Below are positions 10,100 through 19,905 of a stretch of DNA of 64,000 nucleotides, piece after piece. The notes beneath the pieces are model-generated. The model made no database searches. It was given only the letters and a program-made list of their open reading frames with translations, and was not told the origin of the DNA. The stretch comes from Ignavibacteria bacterium UBA7675. Its GTDB lineage: Bacteria > Bacteroidota > Ignavibacteria > Kapaibacteriales > UB7675. The translations under genes were made by a program, and so were the position numbers. Numbering within the stretch: the stretch's first letter is position 1; each line of letters opens with the position of its first letter. The stretch lies in contig DLHF01000062.1 of the NCBI GenBank assembly GCA_002483085.1, positions 22,150-86,149 on the forward strand. Reading direction: 5' to 3'.

Positions 10100-11821
10100 T
10101 TACGCTTCTTCGTAAGCTGGCTTTTCCTGCCAGTTCTCTAACCATTGTACGGTCTCGATAACAACAGCATCTAAACAGCCCTCGCGGAACGGCGAAATAA
10201 GACGACCTTCCTTTACAATTTCGCCAAATGTCATGCTGCCACCCACTTTGCAAATAGCAATGTAGTCGACAAGTGCAGTCTCCCTGTCTTTCTCAGCTCT
10301 GCTCCAGAACTGCAAGGCGCAGATCTGTGCAAGCGCGTAGTCGATATAGTAAAATGGGCTTGCATAAATATGCGCTTGGCGCTGCCAGAATCCGCCCTGC
10401 TCTGCATAGGGAATCTCATCGAACTCGCGGTAGGGCATGTACATGCGCTCGATTGCACGCCACTGCTGTTTTCTCTCCGCAGGCGTTGCCTCGGGATTGT
10501 TGTACACCCAGTGCTGGAACTCATCCACAGTACACGCATAAGGCAAGAACAAAAGCGCACCTTGGAGATGGTAGAACTTAAATTTTTCTGTCTGCTCGCG
10601 GAAAAACAGTTCCATCCACGGCCATGTTAGAAATTCCATGCTCATTGAGTGGATTTCACACGCTTCGGCTGTCGGAAAAATATAGTCTACTAATTTCTGG
10701 TCGCGACTCATGTACACCTGGAAAGCGTGCCCCGCTTCGTGTGTGAGCACCTCCACATCATGCGTGGTTCCGTTGAAGTTCGAGAAGATAAACGGTACGC
10801 CATACAGCGGGAACGACGTACAGTATCCACCGCCCTCTTTGTTCGGACGCGTTACTAAGTCCATCAGCTCGTGCTTGGCCATCATATCGAAGAATTCGCC
10901 AGTGGCCGGCGATAGCTCGCGATACATCCGCACAGCATTTTCTAAAATCCAATCGGGATCGCCCTGCGGATTCGGGTTGCCATTGGGAAACTGCAAGCCC
11001 TCGTCGTGGAAGTACAGGCGTTCCACACCAAGGCGCTCAGCCTGACGCTTGCGGAGCTGTACTGTAATCGGAACTACGACATCGAGCACCTGCTTGCGAA
11101 AGCGCGCTACGTCCTCGGCGTTGTAGTCTGTGCGTCCCATTGCCGTATAGCGGTAGTCAATATAGCTGTCGAAACCAAGCGTAGAAGCAATCTTCCCGCG
11201 CAGCTTTACAAGCTGGTCGTACACCGAGTCGAGCTCTTCGCTGTGCTGGGCGAAATATCCGAACTTGGCTTGGTTGGCACGTTTGCGCATCGAGCGGTCG
11301 GGGTCCAGACAGAATTTATCGAGCCCAGAAAGGTTGTACACACCGCCGTCAAACTCTATCTGAGCTTCAGCCAAAAGATCGGCATAGCGTTGCGATAGCT
11401 TGGACTCTTCAACAAGCAGCGGTTTGATCTCGGGCGTAAATGTGCGCACGCGCTCCCTGAGCATGATCGGGAATAGCGGCCCCCACTCTTCTGCAATTTC
11501 TACGCTGTGCGGTGATGCCAAAATAATACGTGATACTTCGGTATTCCACTCGGCAATAGTCGGAGAATTATCGTCGAAGAATTCTTTCTCTGCACGCGAA
11601 GATTCATCTTTTACATTTTGCGAATTGCGTACATGGGCAATGCTGCTCTGCGTATCGAACCACTCGCGGATTTCGTTCCACTCGCGGATCAGTGTATTTA
11701 TCTCCTCCGCTGTGGACACCCGTGTGAATTTCTCCTTCAGCGCATCGTAATTCGCCTTCAGTTCGTTCATATCGGGCCGCTTGTAGGAAATCTCGGAAAA
11801 GCGATGTTGTAATTGTACCAT
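10100..11821 (-). CDS. pepF: Oligoendopeptidase F (M3 family metallopeptidase)
   Basis: The product is a 573-residue cytosolic zinc peptidase that cleaves short peptides. The M3 zinc site HEAGHAF is present, followed by the downstream EACEIHSMSMEF segment that carries the third ligand. I chose the ATG at 11821 over one 33 codons upstream because CGGAG sits at proper spacing before it, the protein then begins MVQLQHRFSEISYKRPD, and the upstream extension is cysteine- and proline-rich nonsense. It is transcribed toward yqgE and shares a terminator with it. Confidence 0.93.
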   Translation of the reverse strand: MVQLQHRFSEISYKRPDMNELKANYDALKEKFTRVSTAEEINTLIREWNEIREWFDTQSSIAHVRNSQNVKDESSRAEKEFFDDNSPTIAEWNTEVSRIILASPHSVEIAEEWGPLFPIMLRERVRTFTPEIKPLLVEESKLSQRYADLLAEAQIEFDGGVYNLSGLDKFCLDPDRSMRKRANQAKFGYFAQHSEELDSVYDQLVKLRGKIASTLGFDSYIDYRYTAMGRTDYNAEDVARFRKQVLDVVVPITVQLRKRQAERLGVERLYFHDEGLQFPNGNPNPQGDPDWILENAVRMYRELSPATGEFFDMMAKHELMDLVTRPNKEGGGYCTSFPLYGVPFIFSNFNGTTHDVEVLTHEAGHAFQVYMSRDQKLVDYIFPTAEACEIHSMSMEFLTWPWMELFFREQTEKFKFYHLQGALLFLPYACTVDEFQHWVYNNPEATPAERKQQWRAIERMYMPYREFDEIPYAEQGGFWQRQAHIYASPFYYIDYALAQICALQFWSRAEKDRETALVDYIAICKVGGSMTFGEIVKEGRLISPFREGCLDAVVIETVQWLENWQEKPAYEEA

Positions 11822-11943
11822 GAAAACTCCGGAAATCAAATAAAACGAAACCTCTCGTGAGGGCTCGCAGCAGGAATGTGAAAGTTGTTGCGGGAGTTGC
11901 CCAAAACCCGGCATAGACACAGGTGGCCGTACACGTCATGTGT

Positions 11944-12203
11944 GCGCTTCTGTCTCTGCCCGTGCCCCAGTCTGATTTATCACAAGCTCTTCCGAGCACT
12001 GTTCTCACAGCTATGATGAGCGGACAAACGCACCGCGTAGCACATCTATCGCGTGGTCGTTCAGCCCATCTCCGCACATCGTCCCTACGATAAACCGCAG
12101 CGGGTTTATCATCAGCTTATCGGCGCACTGCTATACGGGAACAATGCACTGGCAAGGCGACTGGTAGCAGCGGCGTGGCGACTGGGCGAACCCGTGCCAC
12201 AGC
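11944..12203 (-). repeat. Dispersed intergenic repeat, copy B
   Basis: On the minus strand it starts GCTGTGGCACGGG and has a diverged core (GCTGCTACCAGTCGCC). It then has CTACGCGGTGC and AGAGCTTGTGATAAATCAG, and ends CAGAAGCGC. It is the closest relative of copy A and fills most of the 429-bp gap (11822-12250) between the pepF start and the panC stop, where nothing else is seen. Confidence 0.68.
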
Positions 12204-12250
12204 GATGTATATGTTCGCAGTGGAAATTGCAGAGAACTCTGGGCAATAGC

Positions 12251-13111
12251 CTACGGCGCGGCTACTACTTCGTTGTCTATCAGCCGTGTACGGCCTATAC
12301 GCACGGCTAGCAGCAACACGATTTGCTGCCCCGGCAGAAAAACCTCCGGCTGTGCAAGTGTATCGGCATCGGCGGCGGCGGCGTAATCCGGCACTGCCTG
12401 CGGTTCCCCTGCAAGTACCGCTCCGATGCGCTGTTCAATCGCTGCGCGGCTGCGCTCGCCGCTCTCAATAGCTTTTTTGCCCTCCCGAATCGCTCGGTAC
12501 AGCACTGTGGAGGCCTGCCGCGCTTCAGACGATAAATACACATTGCGCGAACTCATAGCCAGGCCATCGGCTTCCCGTACTGTAGGTGCTACCACAATAC
12601 TGATCGGCATATTCAAGTCGCGAACAAGATGGCGAACAACAGCACACTGCTGATAATCTTTCCTGCCAAATACCGCAAAATCGGCTCCGACAATATGAAA
12701 GAACTTGGCCACAACTGTCGCGACTCCTTCAAAGTGTGTAGGGCGCGACACACCTTCAAACGGCTCTGCAACACCGTGTACTATCACTGATGTAGCGAAA
12801 CCATTCGGATACATTTCCGCTACTTCAGGAGCAAAGAGAACTTCAGCACCCGCAGCTTCAGCTAGCTGCCTATCGCGCTCAAAGTCGCGCGGATATGCTG
12901 TAAAATCTTCGTTGGGAGCAAACTGAGAAGGGTTGACAAAGATACTGACAACAACATGCTCTGTTCGCTCGCGTGCCAGCCGAATAAGGCTGGCATGTCC
13001 TTCATGCAAGTAGCCCATTGTTGGCACCAGGCCAATCTGCTGTCCTTTATATCGTACTTCGGCGTTGTACCGCCGCATGTCTTCAATAGTCTTCAGTACG
13101 GTTACAGCCAC
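12251..13111 (-). CDS. panC: Pantothenate synthetase
   Basis: The enzyme makes pantothenate from pantoate and beta-alanine with ATP (coenzyme A pathway). The protein has 286 residues. ATP-site signatures PTMGYLHEGH and VSIFVNPSQFAPNEDF are intact, as are FGRKDYQQ and MSSRNVYLS. It is the last gene of a same-strand run accD, arginase, panC with gaps of 46 and 84 bp, so it is probably co-transcribed. No panB or panD is present in the window. Confidence 0.96.
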   Translation of the reverse strand: MAVTVLKTIEDMRRYNAEVRYKGQQIGLVPTMGYLHEGHASLIRLARERTEHVVVSIFVNPSQFAPNEDFTAYPRDFERDRQLAEAAGAEVLFAPEVAEMYPNGFATSVIVHGVAEPFEGVSRPTHFEGVATVVAKFFHIVGADFAVFGRKDYQQCAVVRHLVRDLNMPISIVVAPTVREADGLAMSSRNVYLSSEARQASTVLYRAIREGKKAIESGERSRAAIEQRIGAVLAGEPQAVPDYAAAADADTLAQPEVFLPGQQIVLLLAVRIGRTRLIDNEVVAAP

Positions 13112-13195
13112 AGATATTCCGCAAAAATAGTAAAACCACCGCCGGCAGGCTACTCCGCCGCACGACAGACAACAGCAAGGCGGCGCGCATTTGTG

Positions 13196-14122
13196 TCAGA
13201 GAATTCGCTTGCCCATACTTGAGCAAACAAGGTCTGCGGCAAATGTAGCGCTGTGGTTGTTCTGGTCGAGAATTGGATTGAGCTCAGCCACTTCGAGCGA
13301 GCACATTTTTCCGCTTTCAGCCAGCATTTCCATGAGCAAATGTGCCTCTCGGTAGGAAAGACCACCTGGTACAGGCGTTCCCACTCCTCCGGCAACTGTC
13401 GGGTCAATACTGTCTACATCGAAGCTCACGTGCACAAAGTCGACGTGTTCGGCAAAGTAGTCGAGCACTTTGCGAACAATAGTAAACACACCTTCTTTGT
13501 CGATATCAAACATCGTGTACACCGGCACTTTCAGCTTGTGTATAAGCTCGACCTCGCCTTGATCAATAGAGCGCGCACCAATCACTGCAACATTAGCGGG
13601 ATCGACCTTGGTAAAATTGCCCATAATCGACGTGAGCTTTGGCGAGCCAATACCCATCGACACAGCCAGCGGCATACCGTGGATATTACCGGAAGGCGTA
13701 GTCTCTGGGGTGTTCATATCTGCATGAGCATCCACCCATACCACGCCGAGCCGCAGGTCGTGCTCACGGCAGTAAGCTGATGCACCCGCAATAGAGCCTA
13801 TGCTCATCGAATGATCGCCGCCGAGAATCAGGGGAAAACGACCGTCGTCGAGCACCTTCTTTACGCGTTGTGCCAGCTTGTCGCACGCGCGGGAAATCTC
13901 AGGGAGAAATCGCTGGCGTTCATCAGTGATACGCTGTATTTCCTGCGTTTTCACCACGATATCGCCTTCGTCGATAACCTCGTAGCCCAGCGCCCGAAGC
14001 TTTTTCTCAATCTCTGCGATGCGAAGTGCAGAAGGCCCCATGTCCACACCACGCCTACCGGCGCCAAGATCCATAGGAAAACCGATGAGGACGACTGCTT
14101 TATCTTTTGTTACTACACTCAT
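13196..14122 (-). CDS. rocF: Arginase
   Basis: This 308-residue ureohydrolase has all manganese ligands: GGDHS, DAHADMN and SFDVDSIDP, plus NIHGMPL. GVGTPVPGGLSYREAH and LEVAELNP favour arginase over agmatinase. It should convert arginine to ornithine and urea. It lies between accD and panC on the same strand. The symbol follows arginase naming; substrate specificity is inferred from motifs only. Confidence 0.9.
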   Translation of the reverse strand: MSVVTKDKAVVLIGFPMDLGAGRRGVDMGPSALRIAEIEKKLRALGYEVIDEGDIVVKTQEIQRITDERQRFLPEISRACDKLAQRVKKVLDDGRFPLILGGDHSMSIGSIAGASAYCREHDLRLGVVWVDAHADMNTPETTPSGNIHGMPLAVSMGIGSPKLTSIMGNFTKVDPANVAVIGARSIDQGEVELIHKLKVPVYTMFDIDKEGVFTIVRKVLDYFAEHVDFVHVSFDVDSIDPTVAGGVGTPVPGGLSYREAHLLMEMLAESGKMCSLEVAELNPILDQNNHSATFAADLVCSSMGKRIL

Positions 14123-14168
14123 AACTACTCTTTACTCATTACAAACCGGAAGAATAGCACCCGGCGTA

Positions 14169-15008
14169 TCAGCCAGCCAGATGGGAAAAAATCAACGACA
14201 GTTTTTGCCGCAGTTCACGGCGATGGACGATGAGGTCGAGGAACCCATGTTCGAGCAGAAACTCCGAGCGCTGAAATCCCTCGGGTAGCTTCCGGCGAAT
14301 GGTCTGTTCGATAACTCTCGGACCAGCAAAGCCAATCAGTGCGCCAGGTTCAGCAATATTCATATCGCCGAGCATGGCAAAAGAAGCGCTTACGCCTCCC
14401 GTCGTCGGATCGGTCAGCAGCGAGATATAAGGAATATGCGCTTCGGCGAGCTGCGCGAGTTTGGCGCTGGTTTTAGCCATTTGCATCAGCGAAAGCGCTG
14501 CTTCCTGCATTCTGGCACCGCCGGAAGCAGAAAGCACTAGCAGCGGTACTCGCTCCGCAAGAGAGTAATCGACAGCACGGGCAAATTTCTCGCCTACTAC
14601 CGAGCCCATACTCCCACCAATAAAGTTGAAATTCATGCTTCCAAAAGAGATTTGCCTACCTTCGATTTGCCCATGGCCGGTTGTAAAAGCATCAGCGCTG
14701 TTGGTTCTGGCATAAGCTTCTGTCAGCCTGTCCTTGTAGGGTCTTGTGTCTACAAATTCAAGGGGATCGGCAGATCGCACAGACCGATGAGTTTCAACAA
14801 ATGTCCCCGGATCAAAGAGAATATCTATGTATTGAGGAGTAGTAATACGGAAATGCTTGCTGCATTTGGGGCAGGTGTAGTAATGGTCTTCGAGCTGTTT
14901 TTTATAAATAACCTCCCCACAACCGTCACACTTCGTCCACAGGCCGTCGGGCATCTCGCGTTGCGAGTTATCGTTAATGCTTTTTTTATTCCGTAAAAAC
15001 CAGGACAT
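14169..15008 (-). CDS. accD: Acetyl-CoA carboxylase carboxyltransferase beta subunit
   Basis: The product is the beta half of the carboxyltransferase that makes malonyl-CoA for fatty-acid synthesis. The four-cysteine zinc ribbon (CDGCG ... CPKCSKHF) and the crotonase-like core (GSVVGEKFARA, LSASGGARMQE, PTTGGVSASFAMLGD, FAGPRVIEQT) are intact. I start it at 15008 (MSWFLRNKKS, 279 residues), seven codons inside the longest frame, because that matches the usual AccD start. The alpha subunit is not in the window. It heads the run accD, arginase, panC. Confidence 0.95.
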   Translation of the reverse strand: MSWFLRNKKSINDNSQREMPDGLWTKCDGCGEVIYKKQLEDHYYTCPKCSKHFRITTPQYIDILFDPGTFVETHRSVRSADPLEFVDTRPYKDRLTEAYARTNSADAFTTGHGQIEGRQISFGSMNFNFIGGSMGSVVGEKFARAVDYSLAERVPLLVLSASGGARMQEAALSLMQMAKTSAKLAQLAEAHIPYISLLTDPTTGGVSASFAMLGDMNIAEPGALIGFAGPRVIEQTIRRKLPEGFQRSEFLLEHGFLDLIVHRRELRQKLSLIFSHLAG

Positions 15009-15039
15009 AATTCTTTGGGTTTCTTGCAAAAATCAAAGA

Positions 15040-15068
15040 GGACGGAAGAATAGTTTATTCTTCCGTCC
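15040..15068 (-). terminator. Terminator after paaN-like gene
   Basis: A 13-bp perfect stem (GGACGGAAGAATA / TATTCTTCCGTCC) with a 3-nt loop is followed on the minus strand by a T-rich stretch. It lies between the paaN stop and the accD start and separates the two transcription units. Confidence 0.78.
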
Positions 15069-15096
15069 TATCGTTCATCGAACCAATAGACGGAAG

Positions 15097-16785
15097 TTAT
15101 GCAACAACCTCGCGCACACCCACAACATTAAACCGGGATGTAACGAAGGAAAGATCGGCAAACGCAGCCGAGCCAGCGGGATTTGCACCTGTGCCGTGGA
15201 AATCGCTGAACGCAGCCGACTGGTTTACCCAGATCGGACCGGTAAAGTTCACCGAGAGAGAAGCTCCAGCCTGTGTAAATTGATCTTCGGCATCGAGCTT
15301 CTGATCGCCGTCGGTTGTGTACACCGATACAGTCAGAGCGCCGTGCTCTTTTACCCCATGCAGCGCCAACGCCATGCTTTCATTGTAGTCCTGTGTTGGA
15401 ATTACAAACACGACAGGGCCAAAGTACTCGCGCTCAAAAATCATATTTTGCGTAGAGTCTGCTTGCAATATCGCTGTTGTAGCAGTGCGGGCATTCTCAA
15501 AACCCGGATGAGCTACAGTGCCGCCTTCGCGCACAACTTTTACATTCCATTGGGCAGCCTCGCGCACACGGTCGAGTGTTTGCGGATTTTGAACAGCACC
15601 AAAGGTAGAAGGCCCAATCTTTTCGTTGGCAGCAATAGCATCCACTTTAGCAGCAAAACGCTGTACAACTTCCTCGAACGGAATGCGTGTATCGCCTTCC
15701 ATCACACCATTGCTATTGATAAAGAAGTTCTGCGGCGTTGTGCACATCTGCCCGCTGTACAGCGACACGCTAAAAGCGAGATTATCGAGGACAGCATCGA
15801 GATTGCTGGCGCTTTCGAGAATAACAGGATTCACTCCGGCTTTCTCTGCCAGCACAACTTTGCCCTGCTCTGCGCCGAGTTTCTCTAAAAATACGCCAAA
15901 TGCCGAACCACCCGTATAGTCGATAACCTTTACTGCGGGTTTCGATGCAAGCACGGCAGCCAGCGGGTGCTCCAGCGTATCGGCTGCGAGCTGGATGATA
16001 TTGGGATTTAAACCAAGATCAGCAAGCGTTTGCTGCATATGAGCCACAACAAGGGCAATCGGAAGAACAGCCTTCGGATGAGGTTTTACAATGACCGGAT
16101 TGCCTGTCACTAGGCTTGCAAACACACCGGGCAGTGTATTCCACACCGGAAAAGTAGAGCATCCCACGGCAAGCCCTACACCTTTGGGCACAATGCGATA
16201 TCTTTTCTTTAGCTCTACTGTCGTTTTACCCATCGGTTTGGACCACGCTGTTTCGCTCGTAAAGAACGTCTGAGCAAAATAGCCCATAGCTATGGATTCA
16301 AGAGCGCGGTCGAAGGAATGAGGACCAGACGCCTGAAAAGCCATCATAAATCCCTGGCCAGTAGTGTGCATCGTAGCATAGGCAATCTCAAAGAACAGAG
16401 CCGATGCGCGTTCTAATGCTTCAACCAGCACCGACGCTCTATCTATTGGCAGCAGCCTACTCCACTCTCCGCCTGCTTCTACTGCATTGCCTACCAGAGT
16501 TTCTTCGTGATACACCGGGTAGCGAATACCAAGCGTAAAACCATAGGGCGACTCTTCTTCGCCCATCAGAGTGAAATCGCCGGTCTGGCTTAACCTGTCG
16601 AAATCGACATTAAGCTTTGCCTTAAAAGCCTGTTCGCCATCGGCATTAGCTGTTTCACCGTAAATTTTTCCACTTGGTATTTCGGGCCAGTGCGCGTAAA
16701 AACGACGCTCCCTGTTGGCGTCTACTGCCTGGCCGAGAAGAGGTTTGTGTTTTGCAGTCAATTCATCGAAACGTGCAAAGTTCAT
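15097..16785 (-). CDS. paaN: PaaN-type aldehyde dehydrogenase
   Basis: The protein has 562 residues. It shows the PaaN-branch layout: a long N-terminal region (FYAHWPEIPS), then an aldehyde dehydrogenase core with VGCSTFPVWNTLPG, NPVIVKPHP, catalytic-Glu segment VVLAEKAGVNPVIL, nucleophile Cys in SLYSGQMCTTPQN, and FEREYFGPVVFVI. PaaN proteins were named for phenylacetate catabolism, but no other paa gene is nearby, so the substrate here is open. The ATG at 16785 (MNFARFDEL) fits family alignment better than one 18 codons upstream, which would nearly touch the preceding gene. Confidence 0.85.
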   Translation of the reverse strand: MNFARFDELTAKHKPLLGQAVDANRERRFYAHWPEIPSGKIYGETANADGEQAFKAKLNVDFDRLSQTGDFTLMGEEESPYGFTLGIRYPVYHEETLVGNAVEAGGEWSRLLPIDRASVLVEALERASALFFEIAYATMHTTGQGFMMAFQASGPHSFDRALESIAMGYFAQTFFTSETAWSKPMGKTTVELKKRYRIVPKGVGLAVGCSTFPVWNTLPGVFASLVTGNPVIVKPHPKAVLPIALVVAHMQQTLADLGLNPNIIQLAADTLEHPLAAVLASKPAVKVIDYTGGSAFGVFLEKLGAEQGKVVLAEKAGVNPVILESASNLDAVLDNLAFSVSLYSGQMCTTPQNFFINSNGVMEGDTRIPFEEVVQRFAAKVDAIAANEKIGPSTFGAVQNPQTLDRVREAAQWNVKVVREGGTVAHPGFENARTATTAILQADSTQNMIFEREYFGPVVFVIPTQDYNESMALALHGVKEHGALTVSVYTTDGDQKLDAEDQFTQAGASLSVNFTGPIWVNQSAAFSDFHGTGANPAGSAAFADLSFVTSRFNVVGVREVVA

Positions 16786-16835
16786 ATCGTCTTCAAATAT
16801 TGGGAAAATACCGTCAGTTTTGCCGAACCCGGTTG

Positions 16836-17045
16836 TCAAAACATACCGGGAAACTTGCGCTGATATATTCGGAGGAACACGATCAGGCCTGCTGCTGCTG
16901 CCAGAATAAGAACGGAAGCAATCAGGTACCAGAAATTGTGAAGAACAAGAAAAAAGACAAAAAAGACCACTGCCGCTACTACCTTGGTCGCTGCAGAAAT
17001 ATAAAAGCCTTTTGCGATGTTAGACTTTGGTCTGCGTTTATTCAT
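16836..17045 (-). CDS. Small two-helix membrane protein
   Basis: This is a 69-residue product starting MNKRRPKSNIAKGFY with a basic N-terminus. Two hydrophobic helices follow (VVAAVVFFVFFLVL and LIASVLILAAAAGLIVF). The family is unknown. It ends 50 bp before paaN on the same strand and may be co-transcribed with it. The longer frame starting at 17084 adds an unlikely cysteine-containing leader. Confidence 0.6.
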   Translation of the reverse strand: MNKRRPKSNIAKGFYISAATKVVAAVVFFVFFLVLHNFWYLIASVLILAAAAGLIVFLRIYQRKFPGMF

Positions 17046-17118
17046 TGGGCTTTTTGTAGTTTGGCACAACGTTGCATCTCGCAAGATACAAAAATCTTTT
17101 TATAGTAACGATAGCACT

Positions 17119-17676
17119 ATGAACATTCCTACGAGCCTGTCCGGTGGCAACCGCAGGAGAAATTTACCGGATTTTTCAGGGTTTTGCACCCGTCTGGCAG
17201 CGTTGTTTCTCTGCGGCCTTGTATCCGTCCTTTCTGCGTGCGACGGTGGATTAGAGCCAGCCGAAAAGCCTCTAATATCGGGCATGATAACTTTTAAAGG
17301 CGGTAACAGCTCCTGGCCTCCTGCCGACAGCGTCCGAGAAGTGCGCATCGTGGCCTTCCGGGTCTATCCGCCGCAGGATATTATATCAGAAGTACTCAAT
17401 GAACGCGCGTATTTTACGCAGCAAAGCCTACCGCTGTTTGGCGATACGGCATCGTACACTATCGAGCTGCCCAATCCGGCTCCCGATCACATTGCAGCAG
17501 TGGTTGCAGCTCTGCGCTATGGCGATAACATTATGGCCGACTGGCGGGTTATCGGGTTGTATTCAACATCGGGCGACAACAGCACGCCTTCGCCGCTGAA
17601 TCTTGTGGATCAGCCGTCGAATCGCAATATTAATATTACTGTCGATTTTGACAACCTTCCTCCCCAACCTTTTTAA
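17119..17676 (+). CDS. Lipoprotein of unknown function beside a TonB receptor
   Basis: The protein has 185 residues, starting MNIPTSLSGG. The hydrophobic signal ends in a lipobox (LVSVLSAC), so the mature protein is lipid-anchored at the Cys of ACDGG. The rest looks beta-rich (ISGMITFKGG, ITVDFDNL) without a family I recognise. It ends 21 bp before the TonB-dependent receptor, so the two probably form one transport unit with the lipoprotein as surface partner. The start inside the longer frame was chosen for the signal peptide. Confidence 0.75.
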   Translation: MNIPTSLSGGNRRRNLPDFSGFCTRLAALFLCGLVSVLSACDGGLEPAEKPLISGMITFKGGNSSWPPADSVREVRIVAFRVYPPQDIISEVLNERAYFTQQSLPLFGDTASYTIELPNPAPDHIAAVVAALRYGDNIMADWRVIGLYSTSGDNSTPSPLNLVDQPSNRNINITVDFDNLPPQPF

Positions 17677-17697
17677 TTTTTCATACACGGTTGTACA

Positions 17698-19902
17698 ATG
17701 GCATCAAGACTGTTTTTCGCTGCTTTGCTCCTGTGGCTCTCCCTATCCCCTAAGCTTTTTGCCTCTGGCGTTGTCCGAGGCACCATTTCCGACGAGGAAA
17801 CCGGCCAACCACTGCGCGGCACAACAATTCGCGTAGAAAGTAGGCCATGGGGGGCTATCTCCGATAAGAGTGGAACCTTTACGCTCTCGACCATGCCCGC
17901 AGGCTCCTATACGCTACTATTTTCTATGGTAGGCTATAATGGCCAAAAGCTTGTGGTGGACGTGCGCGACGGCGATACGGCGGCAGTGGAAATACGGCTG
18001 GCACCACAAAGCCTGCAAACCGGCGAAATTGTGGTGACAGCAGGCAAGCGAGTACAAGCAGTACAGGATGTTCCTATGAGCATTTCGCTCGTCGATCAGC
18101 GTTCAATTGAGCAGCGAAATATTACCCGTCTCGACGATGCTTTGCGGTATGTACCAGGAGTCTCAATGGCACGCGAGCAGATCAATATCCGTGGTTCTTC
18201 GGGCTTTGCTCTCGGCCTCGGTTCACGCACATTGCTGCTGCTCGATGGTTTTCCATTGCTTTCAGGCGATAATGGCGATGCTAAGTTCGATGCGTTTCCA
18301 ATGTTCAATATTGAACAGGTAGAAGTAGTAAAGGGCGCTGGCTCCGCTCTTTACGGCACCGGAGCGCTGGGCGGAGTGGTCAATGTCATCACCGCTACTC
18401 CCGAGACAGAACCAGAACTCCGCATTCGAGCCTTTGCCGGAGTCTATACACCTACGCAGTACGATAAGTGGGATTTCTCGTCGTCGCCCCCTTTCAATGG
18501 CGGCTTACAGGCAGGATACTCGCAAAAAATTGACAATGTGGGCTTCCTCCTTTCCGGCGGTATTATTCGCGATGAAGGGCACTTAGAATTTTATGATTCC
18601 TTCCGGTGGAATCTACTCGGCAAGGCTACCTACGAGCTCTCATCAGGTACATCGCTTGCATTTCTCGGCAGTGCGACCTCGGAAAAACGCGCCAATTGGG
18701 TCTACTGGAAAAGTTTGGAATATGCGACATATCCGCCCGACAATACCAATTACGCCGAGTACATCACTTCTACGAAGTACAATGGTTCGCTGATGTTCAG
18801 CCATACATTCAGCGAATCGCTGTTTATGCTGCTGCGCACAGGTCTCTTTCGCACACATTTTGAAAATTCAGCCAGTACTGCTGGCAACGATTCGCTTGCT
18901 TCGACAGCTTACGCAAGCAACTCAGAACTACAGCTTACATCGCTGATCAGCAAACAGACGATCCTGACATTCGGACTCAACGCCCAGTATAATTTTCTGA
19001 CGGAAAGCTATCTCGGCAAGCACAATCAGGTTATTCTATCGACTTATCTTCAAGCAGAATACCGCCCGCTGCCCGAGCTCACATTTACTGCCGGTGGGCG
19101 AATAGACCGCGAAAAGACATCTGATCTCGACGGCGCTGATCCAGAGATTAGCCCTAAACTCGGCTTGTCCTACCGCCTTCAGAAAAATACAGGCCTCCGG
19201 GCTTCTGCCGGACGCGGCTTCCGAGCGCCTACCATTGGCGAACGCTATGCGGCTCTTCGCTTTAGCGGTATTACTGTAGAGCGCAACCCCAATCTGCAAC
19301 CGGAGCGCGGCTGGTCGTTGGAAGTAGGTGGCGACCACAGTTTTACCCTGGCCGGTGAGCAGTGGAAAGTAGACATAGCAGCATTCCACAATGAATTTAC
19401 GAACATGATCGAGCCACAACCGCAGTTCGAGACGGCAAAGATCAGGTTCACTAATATTACGCACGCGCGCATCCAGGGCGTAGAAACGAGCATCAGCGGC
19501 TGGCTGCCGGGTAAAATTGCAGGTGTGGAAGCTTCATTTACGGCAATGATGCCTACGAATGTCGATTCGGGCTCGGTACTGAAATACAGATCGAAGTTTC
19601 TGGCGGGCGGCAGAGTGCTCGTGCCGATAGGAGCCTTTCAATTGCAGGCGGACTACCGCTTTCAGTCACGCTACGAAGAGGTGGACGAGTTGCTCAAGGT
19701 GCTCCAGATACCTGATGCAGAAGCACGAGTACCAATTCATGTACTTGACCTTCGGCTCATCGCCGATCTATACTCGCTGGCAGGTGTCCCAGCGATGGCA
19801 ACGCTCAATGTAAAAAATGCTCTCAACTACTACTACACAGAAATCATCGCAAACCTGGCGCCGACGCGATCTGTTATCTTGCAGATTGACACACGATTGT
19901 AA
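17698..19902 (+). CDS. TonB-dependent receptor with carboxypeptidase-regulatory-like domain
   Basis: The protein has 734 residues. A signal peptide is followed by a CarboxypepD_reg-like domain (VVRGTISDEETGQPLRGTTI). The plug domain includes DALRYVPGV, INIRGSSGFALGLGSRTLLL and VEVVKGAGSALYGTGALGGV, and a 22-strand-type barrel ends in ILQIDTRL. GFRAPTIGERYAALRFSG and NPNLQPERGWSLEVG match cobalamin- or iron-siderophore-type receptors, but the ligand cannot be read from sequence. It sits in the outer membrane, driven by TonB. It follows a lipoprotein gene by 21 bp, and its stop is 4 bp from the stop of a convergent gene. Confidence 0.93.
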   Translation: MASRLFFAALLLWLSLSPKLFASGVVRGTISDEETGQPLRGTTIRVESRPWGAISDKSGTFTLSTMPAGSYTLLFSMVGYNGQKLVVDVRDGDTAAVEIRLAPQSLQTGEIVVTAGKRVQAVQDVPMSISLVDQRSIEQRNITRLDDALRYVPGVSMAREQINIRGSSGFALGLGSRTLLLLDGFPLLSGDNGDAKFDAFPMFNIEQVEVVKGAGSALYGTGALGGVVNVITATPETEPELRIRAFAGVYTPTQYDKWDFSSSPPFNGGLQAGYSQKIDNVGFLLSGGIIRDEGHLEFYDSFRWNLLGKATYELSSGTSLAFLGSATSEKRANWVYWKSLEYATYPPDNTNYAEYITSTKYNGSLMFSHTFSESLFMLLRTGLFRTHFENSASTAGNDSLASTAYASNSELQLTSLISKQTILTFGLNAQYNFLTESYLGKHNQVILSTYLQAEYRPLPELTFTAGGRIDREKTSDLDGADPEISPKLGLSYRLQKNTGLRASAGRGFRAPTIGERYAALRFSGITVERNPNLQPERGWSLEVGGDHSFTLAGEQWKVDIAAFHNEFTNMIEPQPQFETAKIRFTNITHARIQGVETSISGWLPGKIAGVEASFTAMMPTNVDSGSVLKYRSKFLAGGRVLVPIGAFQLQADYRFQSRYEEVDELLKVLQIPDAEARVPIHVLDLRLIADLYSLAGVPAMATLNVKNALNYYYTEIIANLAPTRSVILQIDTRL

Positions 19903-19905
19903 GCC

